Assembly: GCA_017881725.1 (NCBI GenBank)
Contig: JADGQO010000130.1
Location: 1-55,670, forward strand
DNA: 55,670 bases
Source: Fibrobacteria bacterium
GTDB taxonomy: Bacteria; Fibrobacterota; Fibrobacteria; UBA11236
Direction: 5' to 3'
Each line of letters begins with the position of its first letter. Positions within the stretch are counted from its first letter, which is position 1. Below, piece after piece: positions 25,001 to 34,193 of the stretch. A program made the position numbers and the translations under genes. The notes under the pieces were generated by a model, which was not told where the DNA came from, did no database searches, and saw only the letters and a list, made by a program, of their open reading frames with translations.

Positions 25001-25898
25001 GGGACTGCATGCCTTCGATTCCCGCCTTGGAGAATACGTAACCACGGATTCGCTGGACCCATGGAAGGGATATTTCGTGTATAAATCCGGCGATGCCGAT
25101 ACGACGATCACATTGTGGTCCTCGTCTCACACGCCGGCGGCGCCGAAAGCTTCGGCCGACGTATCGGGATTGAGTCTTTCCCTTGATTTTGGGCGGGCGA
25201 GCCCACTGGAGCTGTCCGCAGCCCCATGGGCCGAGGACGGTTTCGGCCGCGAGGATGAGCCCATGCTTCCGGCTTTGCGTCCCGGTCGTCAGGCTTGGTC
25301 GCAACGTGGTCAAAGGCGGTTGGGCACGGACATCGTGAAGTTCACGCCGGGAGAAGTCGCCCGGTGGCAAATCGTGATTTCCGATCCGGGTCGAGATCCT
25401 TTACCAAGCTTACCAAGCGCCGCACCCGCGACGACTCAGCTGTTAAGGCTTGCAGCGGCGAATTTGCCCGCAGGATATCAAGCGTGGGCCATTGCCGAGA
25501 AGCGAGGGCTGAAATTCGATCTGACCGAAGGTCACGGAATTCCCGCTTCGGGCCTCGGGGGGGACACCTTGACGATATTGGTCGGACCGCTCGCCAAGTT
25601 ATCCGCCATGCGGGAGTGGACGAGGACTTCCGCCTCCCCGCCCAACTTCGCCTTTGGGTTGGAAGTGAAGTCGGCGATTGCTTCTCTCCGCCTCGATTTA
25701 CCCGGGAATGCCCAGCTAAACGCCCGCCTGTTGGCCGTTGACGGACGCGTTTTGGCTGAGATCAAATCGTACAAACTAGGGGTAGGGCATTATTTCCTAA
25801 CCATGGGCCGGGTCCACCCGGGTCAAATTGGGATCCTGGATCTGCGCATTTCCATCGAGGGAACTGAAAGGCGATACTCGCTAAAATCCGTATGGTAA
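22077..25898 (+). CDS. Giant secreted protein with ~7 chitobiase-C-terminal-like repeats and T9SS-like tail
   Basis: The 1273-aa protein has a signal peptide (ALILLLVIGAHA, residues ~15-26). It then has seven repeats of 80-95 aa, each marked by a YYTLDGSTPT-like motif. These occur near nt 22267, 22558, 22801, 23072, 23308, 23575 and, degenerate (YWRRGDHFN), 23822. They resemble the chitobiase/beta-hexosaminidase C-terminal domain (CHB_HEX_C_1), an Ig-like fold. From about residue 630 it shares a C-terminal module with the next gene (YFVGIDTQPPVIT, then KGWNMITDPSLEKMYW, then DPWKGYFVYKS). The last ~80 residues resemble a T9SS/FlgD-type sorting domain. No catalytic domain is seen, so an adhesin or surface scaffold is likely. 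The ATG at 22077 follows GGAAGAG. Confidence 0.88.
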   Translation: MRVFGRWGLRNAIALILLLVIGAHAQGGGGPFAVSEPVPVPNGDSGFVGSVSASFSSVPTNTTIYYTLDGSTPTQSGALQYRSGTTITISSTCTLRAVSTRAGNYSSEISVRFVRAKAPAPTLRLSPTGNLYPAGSLNFFPSINCSLSVVSPTTSAASQILYTLDGTSPAVSGLTYSNPIAQKSTATLNAITRISGYDDSDPFSAKLTLSAQLPKPVATPAGKSFSTKTLGIKLSTTPAAAVIRYTVDPKAPLDSTAYIAPADSIVITGKNFGDTVTLRAQATSSSMGPSPIMTEYYVYYPPVQAPTSSLPQGPFYDLTSLTLTSATTEAVVRYTLDGSEPTASSSLATGAITLTDSVTLKAVAFRTPVKSGTLTLVYPLRLTQPTVDKTSRQFVDSIQINLSAPCKACLIVYTLDGSEPTLKSPSIANPSTVTIQSAGATVLTAAAVKRSVMSPSVHATYTKTDVVVKLSTPTISPPGGDFHDTLWIKLSTTDTNAQIHYTTDGQVPTGKSPVSPDSIRIDASQTINAIAFPTRGKLDTSAMQSETYTLLPSKPTVDPAPTQSFQDSVFIQFHTSTTGGVIYWRRGDHFNLDSATRYNSGQPVKLDASTNICAVTITGAGTTERMSDILYASFDIYHHANADSLAGGTALALTDNFSFFNESSTPITAKLFATTGLVGFKNAEKAISLKTKQPGQQLKVVFTKPQDSSAALYKLVTGGVQLVSTVARVEITSPGDYFVGIDTQPPVITLVSQTAREGDSTLLVLKVTDNVLSPTCYLESPGIPNGKLLVRPDAGGTYSIGIMNPAATLKPLWFRTTALDGFNTARLPADPLGKISAPQAWAKLSVPPVLTVGKSDYPWDLAGFPVSPKNPMTWDQLVKNNSGSEIFGRVIKDSVTYADLVGDSSIRPGMGFWLGSTKPLASLEMTPFMAAESDSNGDFKITLRKGWNMITDPSLEKMYWPFSKSDGSVLKSAVKGLHAFDSRLGEYVTTDSLDPWKGYFVYKSGDADTTITLWSSSHTPAAPKASADVSGLSLSLDFGRASPLELSAAPWAEDGFGREDEPMLPALRPGRQAWSQRGQRRLGTDIVKFTPGEVARWQIVISDPGRDPLPSLPSAAPATTQLLRLAAANLPAGYQAWAIAEKRGLKFDLTEGHGIPASGLGGDTLTILVGPLAKLSAMREWTRTSASPPNFAFGLEVKSAIASLRLDLPGNAQLNARLLAVDGRVLAEIKSYKLGVGHYFLTMGRVHPGQIGILDLRISIEGTERRYSLKSVW

Positions 25899-26194
25899 AC
25901 ACAAAAAAATCCAGCCTCAATAAATACTGAGTAGGCCGATACTCTCCAAAAACTATCCAAACGGAACAGTCGCTTCGTTTCCAACCGGATTTTAAACAAT
26001 TGCCCGTCAGCCCTAGTCATAATTGACTTCCACCGTTCCGATCAATCCAAAAATAGGAATCGGCTAAGGATTCATATATATTTCCTTCGTTAGTTCGCGC
26101 TAGTTTTTTGGGGGTCAGGTTTCCAGTATGGACGAAATTTCGTCCAATACGTGGATCTGCTAACGCGATATTTTTTCAGGAATAGTCTCAAAGT
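25899..26194. other. Intergenic region between the two giant genes
   Basis: This AT-richer spacer of 296 bp has no convincing ORF. It contains the perfect palindrome described at 26129-26146 and a TATATAT stretch near 26075. It probably carries a promoter for the 2006-aa gene, although a clear -35/-10 pair could not be picked. Confidence 0.5.
26129..26146. promoter_or_regulatory. Perfect 18-bp palindrome upstream of the 2006-aa gene
   Basis: TGGACGAAATTTCGTCCA is a perfect inverted repeat ending 48 bp before the start codon. That position and symmetry suit an operator for a dimeric regulator. Which regulator is unknown. Confidence 0.55.
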
Positions 26195-29100
26195 TTGAAC
26201 TCAATTTTGTCGTCTGCCCTAGTTTCGCTCTGTAGCGCCGCGCTCTTTCTGTCCAACGCGTCAGGAAGCTCGGGAGGCATCCCTCCTTCCGTATTGGTTG
26301 CTTCCAAGCCCACGAGTTCCCCGAAAGCCCAAGTTTTTCTCGACTCTCTGGATGTGTCCCTGATCGACGTGGGATACGACATCTTTTACGATTCGAACGC
26401 GACCTCGATCCATTTTGATACCAGTGCGGCGACCCGTTATGACGGCACGCCGATCCATTTGACTGCCACGACGACCATTCGCGCCGAAGCCTTTGGCCTG
26501 GATTCCCTCGCCTCTGGCGATACGTCCATGACGTTTACCAAGAATACTTTCACGGTTTCACTGACCTCGCCTATAGCCTCGCAAATAATTCGCCTAGGTG
26601 ACACCGTTACGCTGGCGTCCAACGTAAGCGACGCCTTGGGATCGGTATCGCAAGTTTCGTATTCCCGGGCCGCGAATCCCGGCGGCAGTTGGGTATCGCT
26701 GGGAACCTCGACCACCGCTCCAAACTTTCCGTTAAGCTGGTCACCCGCAGCGGCAACGGGAACGGGGAGTTACTTGATACGAGCCGTGGCCACGGACGAT
26801 TTACTACTCAGCAGAACCAGTCCGAATGTCGCCGTTACCTTGACGCCCCTCAATCAAGCGCCCATTGCCACCCTCATCGTGCCGACGAACGGAAGTTCTT
26901 TTTTGACCGGCTCCAAGATTACCCTGACCGCCACGGCTACCGACGGCGACGCCGTGGGCGGCGGCATCACGAAAGTGGAGTTTTACAAGAACGACACTTT
27001 ACTCGGAACGTCCCTCACCCCGCCTTACACTTACGATTGGAGCGCCGTGCCTAACGGTACCTACGCCATTCAGGCCAAGGCCTACGACAACAATACCCCG
27101 ATTCAGGCGACCGGAGTTTCCGGCGTGGATACTATCACGGTGCATTCCAACAAGCTCCCGAAAGTGACCTTGACGCGGCCCGCAAAAGGCGCGGCCTTCT
27201 ACCTTCCCCATTTGAACGATACCTTGATGGCTACGGCGATCGACAGCGACGGAACCATTGCCAAAGTCGAGTTTTACTTGAATGGGAGTTTATTCGGGTC
27301 GGATGCCACCGCGCCGTACCTGGCTCCTTGGAACGATTCCGTGGCAGGGCCCGTGTCAATCCAAGCTAAGGCCACTGACGATGCCGGCGGGGTGGGAGTA
27401 TCGGAATTGATCACCGTCACGGTGGATGCAAACTTGCCGCCTGTCGTTTCCGCCGGTAAAGACACCATCCTAACTTTTCCAAGCACGTTAATCTTGAAAG
27501 GCACGGCATCGGATCCCGAAGGCACGGCCATGACCTACGCTTGGACGGGCCCGACCGGCGTTACCGTCACGCCTACAAATACACTAACGCCCACGGCGGC
27601 CTTTTCGACTACGGGCGTGTATGCCCTGAGTTTAAAAGTCACGGACGCCGGAAGTCCTCCGGTCTCCACCACGGCAAAAATCAACGTGACGGTCGCCTCG
27701 CGGCCCGCCATCACCAGTCCGTTAGTGGCCGCCGCGACAACCAAAAAATCATTCACCTACACCATCACGGCATCGGGATCCCCAGCTCCCACGCTTTCGA
27801 CCGGAGCGCTTCCCGCCTGGTTGACGTTCACGGCAAGCTCCGGACTTTTGACCGGCACTCCGACCGCGGCGGGACCCTTCCCCATCAGCTTAAACGCCGC
27901 CAACTTGTTAAGCACCGACACGAAAACGCTCAACATCACGGTCAGCGACTCTGCGGTAAAACCGACGATAACCAGCGCACTTACCGCGACGGGAAAAACC
28001 GGCAGCAACCTTATGTATACGATTACGGCCACGGGAACGGCGCCTATCACTTTCGCGGCGACGGGTCTCCCTCCCGGACTCATCCTTTCGGGCGCCTCCA
28101 TCGTGGCGGCCCCGTCCTCAGCGGGGACCTTTAACGTGGGCCTTTCTGCATCCAACAGCGCCGGCACCGATACCCGCACCTTGGTGTTTACCATCACCAC
28201 CGATCCGAAAATCACCGCCGACCTGCAGGATAGCTCGTTCGTAGGGTATAAAAACGCCGCGAACCTGCAGGTTACCGCCATTGGCGCGCCTGCGGTTTCG
28301 TATCAATGGCAGTACGCGGCGGGGACGGCGGCCTTCACCAACCTCGGAACAAATTCTCCGACATATAGCATCGATAGCGTGACCACGGCGTCCGCCGGAA
28401 ATTACCGCGTTATCGTCAAGAACGGGGTTGGCCCGGACGCGACCAGTAAAGTCTGCGTGCTCAAGGTGTCCGCTCCTATCGTAATCACCCAACCGCCGAA
28501 TAAGTTGACCACGGTTGTGGAAGGGAATCCCGCAACCTTTGTCGTTCGCGCCACTGGATTCGGTCCGCTCAAATACCAGTGGTTCAAAGGGACCAAAGCA
28601 TTGACTCCGGGCAACGTCTCCGACTCCAATTTCACCATCAACTCCACGGCTATCGGCGACGGCGGCCTATATCGCGTCCGCGTCACGAACCTTTATTCGG
28701 ACACGCTTAGGCCCAGCACGTTCGCAATGAGCGATACGGTAAGGCTCACGGTTCAATTGCCCAAACTGCCCCCACCTACCCCTTCGATTGGTGGAACCGG
28801 TTTTTCTTTCCCATTCAAGGTGACGCTCTCCGATGCGGTTCCGGGAACAACCATCTACTATACCCGCACCGGCAAGGATCCGACCCAGTCGGACAGCGTT
28901 TACAATCCGGGAGATTCCCTGCTCATCGACACCACGGTGACCCTGAAGGCCATGGCGCATTTGAGTGGAAAGCGCAACAGCGACCCCTCCAGCAACTTTT
29001 ACAACTATACCAAACCCGGAAAGGTCGCCCGGCCGACCATCACTCCCGGCGCATCCAATTTCGCGGCCGAATTTTTGTGTACGATTCAGCCCAATCCAAC

Positions 29101-32100
29101 CGACGCGGATATTTATTATACCCTGGACGGAAGCGATCCGATCGTAAATCCCGCCAACCATTATGCCGGTCCGTTTTCCATTTCCCAGACCACCACCGTG
29201 ATCGCCTTCGCCAAAAAATCCGGGATGGAAAACAGCGATACCGCAATCAAGCTTTATACGCAGGCAACTCCGCCCGCCAAGATACAGGCGCCGGTAGCCT
29301 CGCCCGGAGGCGGGGACATTTCCCAAGCCCAGCGCATCGCCTTGGCGTCCCCCACCGACAGCGTCAAGATTTATTTTACCACGAACGGGTCGACGCCCGA
29401 TACTGTGAATCCCGGTCAACTGTACGTGTCGCCGGGGTTCACCCTCGCGGCGAGCGCAACGGTCAAGGCCATCGCGACTCGCTCCGGTTTCATTAAAAGC
29501 GATGTCTCGTCCTTCGCGTACCGGCTGGTTCCCGGACCCATCACCTCGACGCCCGTTTCCGGAATCATTTTCGATTCCCCGTTCACCGTCAACCTCTCCG
29601 TATTGCCGGGCACGGCGATCATCCATTACACCTTGGACGGCGCTATTGCGGACACTAATTCCTTGAAATGGCCCTCCGGCGGCTTGCTCATATCCAAAAC
29701 AACCACCATCTCCGCCCTAGCCGTGCAGGACGGCATTCCCAGCCCGGTTTACAATTTCAGCTATACGAAAAAAAACGGCCTCTTGGCCACGCCGAACTCC
29801 TCGTCATCCGCCATCGGCAGCTTTTTTCCGGACACGTTGCGGATTTCCTTCGTCTCAACGCCGGGCGCGGATATTTATTTCACGCGCAATGGCGCTACAC
29901 CCAGCGCCTCGAGCGAGAAATATTCGGGGCCTTTCCTAATCGACACCACCACGACTTTCCATGCCATAGCCATAATGACCGGATTCGAGCCCAGCAACAT
30001 TATGGTCACGACCTACACGCTGACGCCCCTTCAGCCCGGCATTAGTCCCATCGGCGGGCATTTCGCGTCCGCGAAACACGCTACCATCAGCTCAACCTCC
30101 AAACGGGTGGTTCTCTATTACACGGTGGACAACACCGACCCGGGGCCGGAAAACGCCAATTCCCATGTCATAGCGAACGGGGATTCCATATTGATCAGGA
30201 CCGACACCAAACTAAAAGCCGTGGCGGTGGCCGGAAGCGCGTACAGCCCGATCCATGAAGAGGACTATACGATTTTCGGCACGCTCGATACGAACTTGCG
30301 CCCCGGCTGCGTCTATTACATGGTGGGCGGTTATACCATCACCAACCCGGATGGACAAAGCGCGATTGTGCATATCCGCCTATCCAGCGCCGATTCCTTG
30401 AACCTGAAAGGATTCGACGGAGTCCAATACTCCATATCCCTTTCACTTTCCGACACGCAATCGTATTATCCTCCGCCGCCTTTCCCGGCATTATCCTTCT
30501 CGCGCGCGCAATCGGACAACCGCTCGCTCTACACAGTCGATGGAAACGGCAAGGTCTACTATCTCTCGGGGGCTGATACGGCGACGTTGCCGAAGTCGGG
30601 CAATTATTTCATGGGCATCGACGTCAGTCCCCCGGTAATCACTTATCAGGAAGAATTCATCGACGCTACGGATTCCACGAACGTCAGATTTTCCATTTCC
30701 GATAATGTGACCAATTTGATCTTTGACCTAAAGCGCAACGACGATTCAACGCAAAACCGAAGCCGGCAAAAAATCAATTCGCCCGCCATGATTTCCGTCA
30801 AACTGCAGCGGAAACCAGAATCCTTGAAACCGCTTAACCTGCGCATTTCGGTAAGCGATTACGTAAACACCTCCTTTTGTCCCTCGGATCCGAATAGCTT
30901 CTTGTCGCTCTCCCAAATTATCGTGGGGCTGGCTGGTCCGGCAGCCTGGGGGATCAACCAAAACCCCGCTTATCCGTATGATTTAATCAGCTTACCCTTG
31001 GATTTGGATCCTCCGCTTACCCTGGAGGATTTGGCGCGCACGCAATCGGGCGTTACCCTCACCGGAATGGTATGGTCGGACGCCGACAAGAAATACGCAT
31101 CCATGAGCCCAAGTACGGCCTTGGTTCCCGGCCAGTCCTATTGGGTCGCCTCCCATGCGAGGTTCTCCGGGCTCACATTGCCTCGGGCAAAAACCAAACC
31201 GCACGGACCCAAACAATTCGCGGTGCAACTGAAGCATGGATGGAACCAAATAGCCAATCCAAGCTTGGATAGCTTGTATTGGAAAGTCAGCCATGCGAAC
31301 GCGGAAGCGTACCGAAACTCGCCGGTCAAAGGTTTATGGGGCTACTCCACCCGGGACACGGGCTACGTAGCCAGCGATTTCCTTGAGCCGTGGAAAGGGT
31401 ATTTCGTCTACAATAATTATAACGATACCACGATATACCTCTCCTCCCAGCCGCCCCCGGAAACCGGCCTGAAAAAGACCGGGGGGAGCGCCGCCGGAGA
31501 AATCTTGTTTTCGCTCGGGTCGGGAACACGCAGCCAGATCAATCTCGGAGCGGCAGCATCGGCGTCGGATGCCGTAGGCATGGAAGACGAGGCGGCTCTA
31601 CCGTCTCCTTCGGATCGGCCGAATATAATGGCCATCCGGGACGGGCATGCGTTGGGATCGGATTGGATTCATTTCCGTTTCGACGAGGTCCTACGCTGGA
31701 AAGTCGCAATGGGCGGTACCGGGGAATCCAACATCGCTTTAACCCGATCGGAAATACCCGCCGGTTACGAAATCTGGGCCGTATCCAAATTGCGTTCCAT
31801 GAAGTACAACCTTTCGGCGAATGAGCCCATCCCGACATCCGGATTGCCGCAAGACACCTTGCTGATATACTCAGGCCCCTCCTCCCAGCTCGCAAAAATC
31901 GGTGACTTGCAAGACCTTTCCTCCGTCGCTCCCGGCTTGGATTGCAAAATCGCGACGCGCGTGCATGGGTTTTCGCTCCGTGTGAGCTTGCCGTCCAGGG
32001 CCTCTGTTCAGGCGACGTTATACTCCTTGGGCGGCCGCAATCTGGGGACGGCTAAGTTCGGCCCCTTGGCCGCCGGCACCTATCATTTTGACTATGAGGC

Positions 32101-32215
32101 GGACTTTGCGGGTACCCGGGCGCGATTATCACCAGGCGTGTACTTTCTTTTGGTTCAGGTTCACGGCGCCGGGGTAAATGCCCAACTAGCGCGAAAATTT
32201 CTTTCGAACGAGTAA
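26195..32215 (+). CDS. Giant secreted multi-Ig protein (2006 aa), paralog of the upstream giant
   Basis: The N-terminus (SALVSLCSAALFLSNASGSS) is a signal peptide. The order of domains is: one degenerate chitobiase-like repeat; two Big_7-type Ig domains (residues ~222-412, marked by KVEFYKNDTLLG and KVEFYLNGSLFG); a PKD-like domain (~412-500); two putative Ig (He_PIG) domains (~502-668); two Ig domains with YQWQY and YQWFKG (~670-853); and six CHB_HEX_C_1-like repeats (~858-1361). The final ~640 residues are homologous to the C-terminus of the preceding giant (GWNQIANPSLDSLYW, then EPWKGYFVYNN), ending with a T9SS-type tail (LSPGVYFLLVQV). The start is a TTG at 26195 with AGGA upstream; no ATG is available. 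It is probably a surface adhesin; no enzyme domain was seen. Confidence 0.87.
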   Translation: MNSILSSALVSLCSAALFLSNASGSSGGIPPSVLVASKPTSSPKAQVFLDSLDVSLIDVGYDIFYDSNATSIHFDTSAATRYDGTPIHLTATTTIRAEAFGLDSLASGDTSMTFTKNTFTVSLTSPIASQIIRLGDTVTLASNVSDALGSVSQVSYSRAANPGGSWVSLGTSTTAPNFPLSWSPAAATGTGSYLIRAVATDDLLLSRTSPNVAVTLTPLNQAPIATLIVPTNGSSFLTGSKITLTATATDGDAVGGGITKVEFYKNDTLLGTSLTPPYTYDWSAVPNGTYAIQAKAYDNNTPIQATGVSGVDTITVHSNKLPKVTLTRPAKGAAFYLPHLNDTLMATAIDSDGTIAKVEFYLNGSLFGSDATAPYLAPWNDSVAGPVSIQAKATDDAGGVGVSELITVTVDANLPPVVSAGKDTILTFPSTLILKGTASDPEGTAMTYAWTGPTGVTVTPTNTLTPTAAFSTTGVYALSLKVTDAGSPPVSTTAKINVTVASRPAITSPLVAAATTKKSFTYTITASGSPAPTLSTGALPAWLTFTASSGLLTGTPTAAGPFPISLNAANLLSTDTKTLNITVSDSAVKPTITSALTATGKTGSNLMYTITATGTAPITFAATGLPPGLILSGASIVAAPSSAGTFNVGLSASNSAGTDTRTLVFTITTDPKITADLQDSSFVGYKNAANLQVTAIGAPAVSYQWQYAAGTAAFTNLGTNSPTYSIDSVTTASAGNYRVIVKNGVGPDATSKVCVLKVSAPIVITQPPNKLTTVVEGNPATFVVRATGFGPLKYQWFKGTKALTPGNVSDSNFTINSTAIGDGGLYRVRVTNLYSDTLRPSTFAMSDTVRLTVQLPKLPPPTPSIGGTGFSFPFKVTLSDAVPGTTIYYTRTGKDPTQSDSVYNPGDSLLIDTTVTLKAMAHLSGKRNSDPSSNFYNYTKPGKVARPTITPGASNFAAEFLCTIQPNPTDADIYYTLDGSDPIVNPANHYAGPFSISQTTTVIAFAKKSGMENSDTAIKLYTQATPPAKIQAPVASPGGGDISQAQRIALASPTDSVKIYFTTNGSTPDTVNPGQLYVSPGFTLAASATVKAIATRSGFIKSDVSSFAYRLVPGPITSTPVSGIIFDSPFTVNLSVLPGTAIIHYTLDGAIADTNSLKWPSGGLLISKTTTISALAVQDGIPSPVYNFSYTKKNGLLATPNSSSSAIGSFFPDTLRISFVSTPGADIYFTRNGATPSASSEKYSGPFLIDTTTTFHAIAIMTGFEPSNIMVTTYTLTPLQPGISPIGGHFASAKHATISSTSKRVVLYYTVDNTDPGPENANSHVIANGDSILIRTDTKLKAVAVAGSAYSPIHEEDYTIFGTLDTNLRPGCVYYMVGGYTITNPDGQSAIVHIRLSSADSLNLKGFDGVQYSISLSLSDTQSYYPPPPFPALSFSRAQSDNRSLYTVDGNGKVYYLSGADTATLPKSGNYFMGIDVSPPVITYQEEFIDATDSTNVRFSISDNVTNLIFDLKRNDDSTQNRSRQKINSPAMISVKLQRKPESLKPLNLRISVSDYVNTSFCPSDPNSFLSLSQIIVGLAGPAAWGINQNPAYPYDLISLPLDLDPPLTLEDLARTQSGVTLTGMVWSDADKKYASMSPSTALVPGQSYWVASHARFSGLTLPRAKTKPHGPKQFAVQLKHGWNQIANPSLDSLYWKVSHANAEAYRNSPVKGLWGYSTRDTGYVASDFLEPWKGYFVYNNYNDTTIYLSSQPPPETGLKKTGGSAAGEILFSLGSGTRSQINLGAAASASDAVGMEDEAALPSPSDRPNIMAIRDGHALGSDWIHFRFDEVLRWKVAMGGTGESNIALTRSEIPAGYEIWAVSKLRSMKYNLSANEPIPTSGLPQDTLLIYSGPSSQLAKIGDLQDLSSVAPGLDCKIATRVHGFSLRVSLPSRASVQATLYSLGGRNLGTAKFGPLAAGTYHFDYEADFAGTRARLSPGVYFLLVQVHGAGVNAQLARKFLSNE

Positions 32216-32335
32216 TTCTCCTCCCGAATTTCCATTCTTCCGGGCCGGACGCGGCCAGCAATTGTCGCCGCCTGGAGATATTTTTATCTACCAGGGTCGG
32301 ACGGTTCCTAAGACTTTAAAAGGAGTAATCACTGG

Positions 32336-34150
32336 ATGCGCCTACGCTTTCCCATGGCCATGTGCCTTGCGTCCGCCCTATTATTAACGCCGTCACGCGT
32401 GCATGCCGACGATGCGGTCCAAGCCAAAGCCTTCCTTAAGGATTACCTGAAAGAGGTCGGGAATAAGTATTCGTTCCCGGAATGGGAGAAAAGACTGATC
32501 GTGGTCCGGGCCAAGGTCGATCGCCTCCGTTCGCAGGCAAGTCAAAGCGGAAAAGCCATCGACGCCTCGGTCTACGCGGATTTGGATCCTATTTCCAGGG
32601 ACGTCGAGGAATTATTGTCGCGCCGGGCGGATACGGACAAGTTGATTCGTGAATTGTACGTCGCGACCGTGGTTGCGCATATCGACGGGCGATTCAAACA
32701 AGCGGGGAAGCCGTGGGATCCGGACGCCAAGCTGGCGTTTCAAAGATCCTTGATGCCGTACGAGGGCGGATCGCTGCGGCCCAAAACCAGTTTCCAGAAC
32801 TCGGTATCGGCCTTGGATCGGGATTTCCGGGCCGCCCAGACGGGTTTACTTTTCGCCTATGCCCAGGATTTTTTGGGAAGGCGAGTGGAGGAACATCTGC
32901 GCTCCCATGACTTCGCCAAAATGGAGGCAATGTATGACGATTACTCGCTGCAACTGGATTATTGGACGCGGGAACTCCAGGCAAACCCCGTGCAAACCGA
33001 CAATCAATTGGCGAATCTCTCCCGGAAATTCGATATGGACAAGATCAAATTGCGCGAAAATCTTTCCGGGCTGCTGGAGGTTCTGAATACGGACATGCTT
33101 TTCAGCGATTTGCTGGAATACGCCCGTAAGCAGAAAGTGGAGTTCAGCTTGGAAGTAGAGGAAAAAATCGAGGCTTCCTTGAAAGAAAGAAGCGAAGCGA
33201 CCCTGGCACCGATCGAGCAACGCCTGGGACTGTGGAAATCATTTGCCGCGAACCTGCGGGAAAAATGCACGATGGCGCATCAGCTGGCGGAAAGCCAACA
33301 GTCCCAAGCATTGGCGCAGGCCGAGGACACCCGCAAGGAACAAGAGCGATTGGAAGCGCTGAAAGCCGAACAGCGCAAATCGGAAGAAGAACAAAAGGAA
33401 AAATTCTCGCAAACGCTTTCGGCCCTGAAGACTTTCACCTTCAAGGGTGAAACCTCCGTGGAACTGGACGACGACTCCAAAAAAGCCCTTTCCACCCAGG
33501 CCGGTTTTTTGAAAACCAGCTACGTTCGATCGGGCGTCAACAAACTCAAAGTGGATAAGCAAAAATTCTCCGACACCTTGGCTCTGGTGCAAAAATTCAC
33601 CGTGCAGGAAGGTTCGGTGGATTTCTCTAAAATGTCGCTGCAAGAGCGATCCAACCAAAGCGCCTACACTTTCGCTTCGCCGGGCGGACGTACTTGCCAG
33701 GACGATTTAAAAAATTTCGTCTCGCAGGTGGCCTTGGGATCTTTCAGCACCTATTACAACTTCTTAAGCTACGTGACCCCATCCCGCTGGTCTCCCGGCC
33801 GCGGATTCAACTGGGCTGCCGATCGCGACGGAGAAAAGGCGGTGCAAGACCGCGAGTTCAGCTACGTGGACTTGGTCGTGGACGCGCACCGCAAACGCAG
33901 CAACGTCAGCTCGCGCGGGGAATCGACCATGAATTTGCCCGCCAATATGATCGTCATTTTTGATCCCAATGGCGCCATTTTAAGGTTTCAAAGCTTCGGA
34001 GACATCAGCCAGGTCTCGATAAGATCAGGTGATTTGAGCGGAGGGAAACTGTATTACAAATTCCTGAACTACTCGACTGATCGGCAAAACATTTATCTAA
34101 ACGGCATTGATTCGGAAATGAAGATCGGTTCTCCGTCGTCCAAGGGATGA
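32336..34150 (+). CDS. Exported coiled-coil protein of unknown function
   Basis: The 604-aa protein starts with a signal peptide (MAMCLASALLLTPSRVHA). The middle (residues ~300-365) is a strongly charged coiled coil rich in Gln, Glu and Lys (QAEDTRKEQERLEALKAEQR). The C-terminal ~200 residues look globular and beta-rich (MIVIFDPNGAILRFQSFGD). I recognise no family. AAAGGAG precedes the ATG. It lies 120 bp after the second giant gene on the same strand, so it may belong to the same surface apparatus, perhaps as a periplasmic accessory. That is inferred from position only. Confidence 0.75.
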   Translation: MRLRFPMAMCLASALLLTPSRVHADDAVQAKAFLKDYLKEVGNKYSFPEWEKRLIVVRAKVDRLRSQASQSGKAIDASVYADLDPISRDVEELLSRRADTDKLIRELYVATVVAHIDGRFKQAGKPWDPDAKLAFQRSLMPYEGGSLRPKTSFQNSVSALDRDFRAAQTGLLFAYAQDFLGRRVEEHLRSHDFAKMEAMYDDYSLQLDYWTRELQANPVQTDNQLANLSRKFDMDKIKLRENLSGLLEVLNTDMLFSDLLEYARKQKVEFSLEVEEKIEASLKERSEATLAPIEQRLGLWKSFAANLREKCTMAHQLAESQQSQALAQAEDTRKEQERLEALKAEQRKSEEEQKEKFSQTLSALKTFTFKGETSVELDDDSKKALSTQAGFLKTSYVRSGVNKLKVDKQKFSDTLALVQKFTVQEGSVDFSKMSLQERSNQSAYTFASPGGRTCQDDLKNFVSQVALGSFSTYYNFLSYVTPSRWSPGRGFNWAADRDGEKAVQDREFSYVDLVVDAHRKRSNVSSRGESTMNLPANMIVIFDPNGAILRFQSFGDISQVSIRSGDLSGGKLYYKFLNYSTDRQNIYLNGIDSEMKIGSPSSKG

Positions 34151-34193
34151 AGCGAGGCCGAAAGTTCCGAAAGGGCCTTAGTCCCGGATTCCG

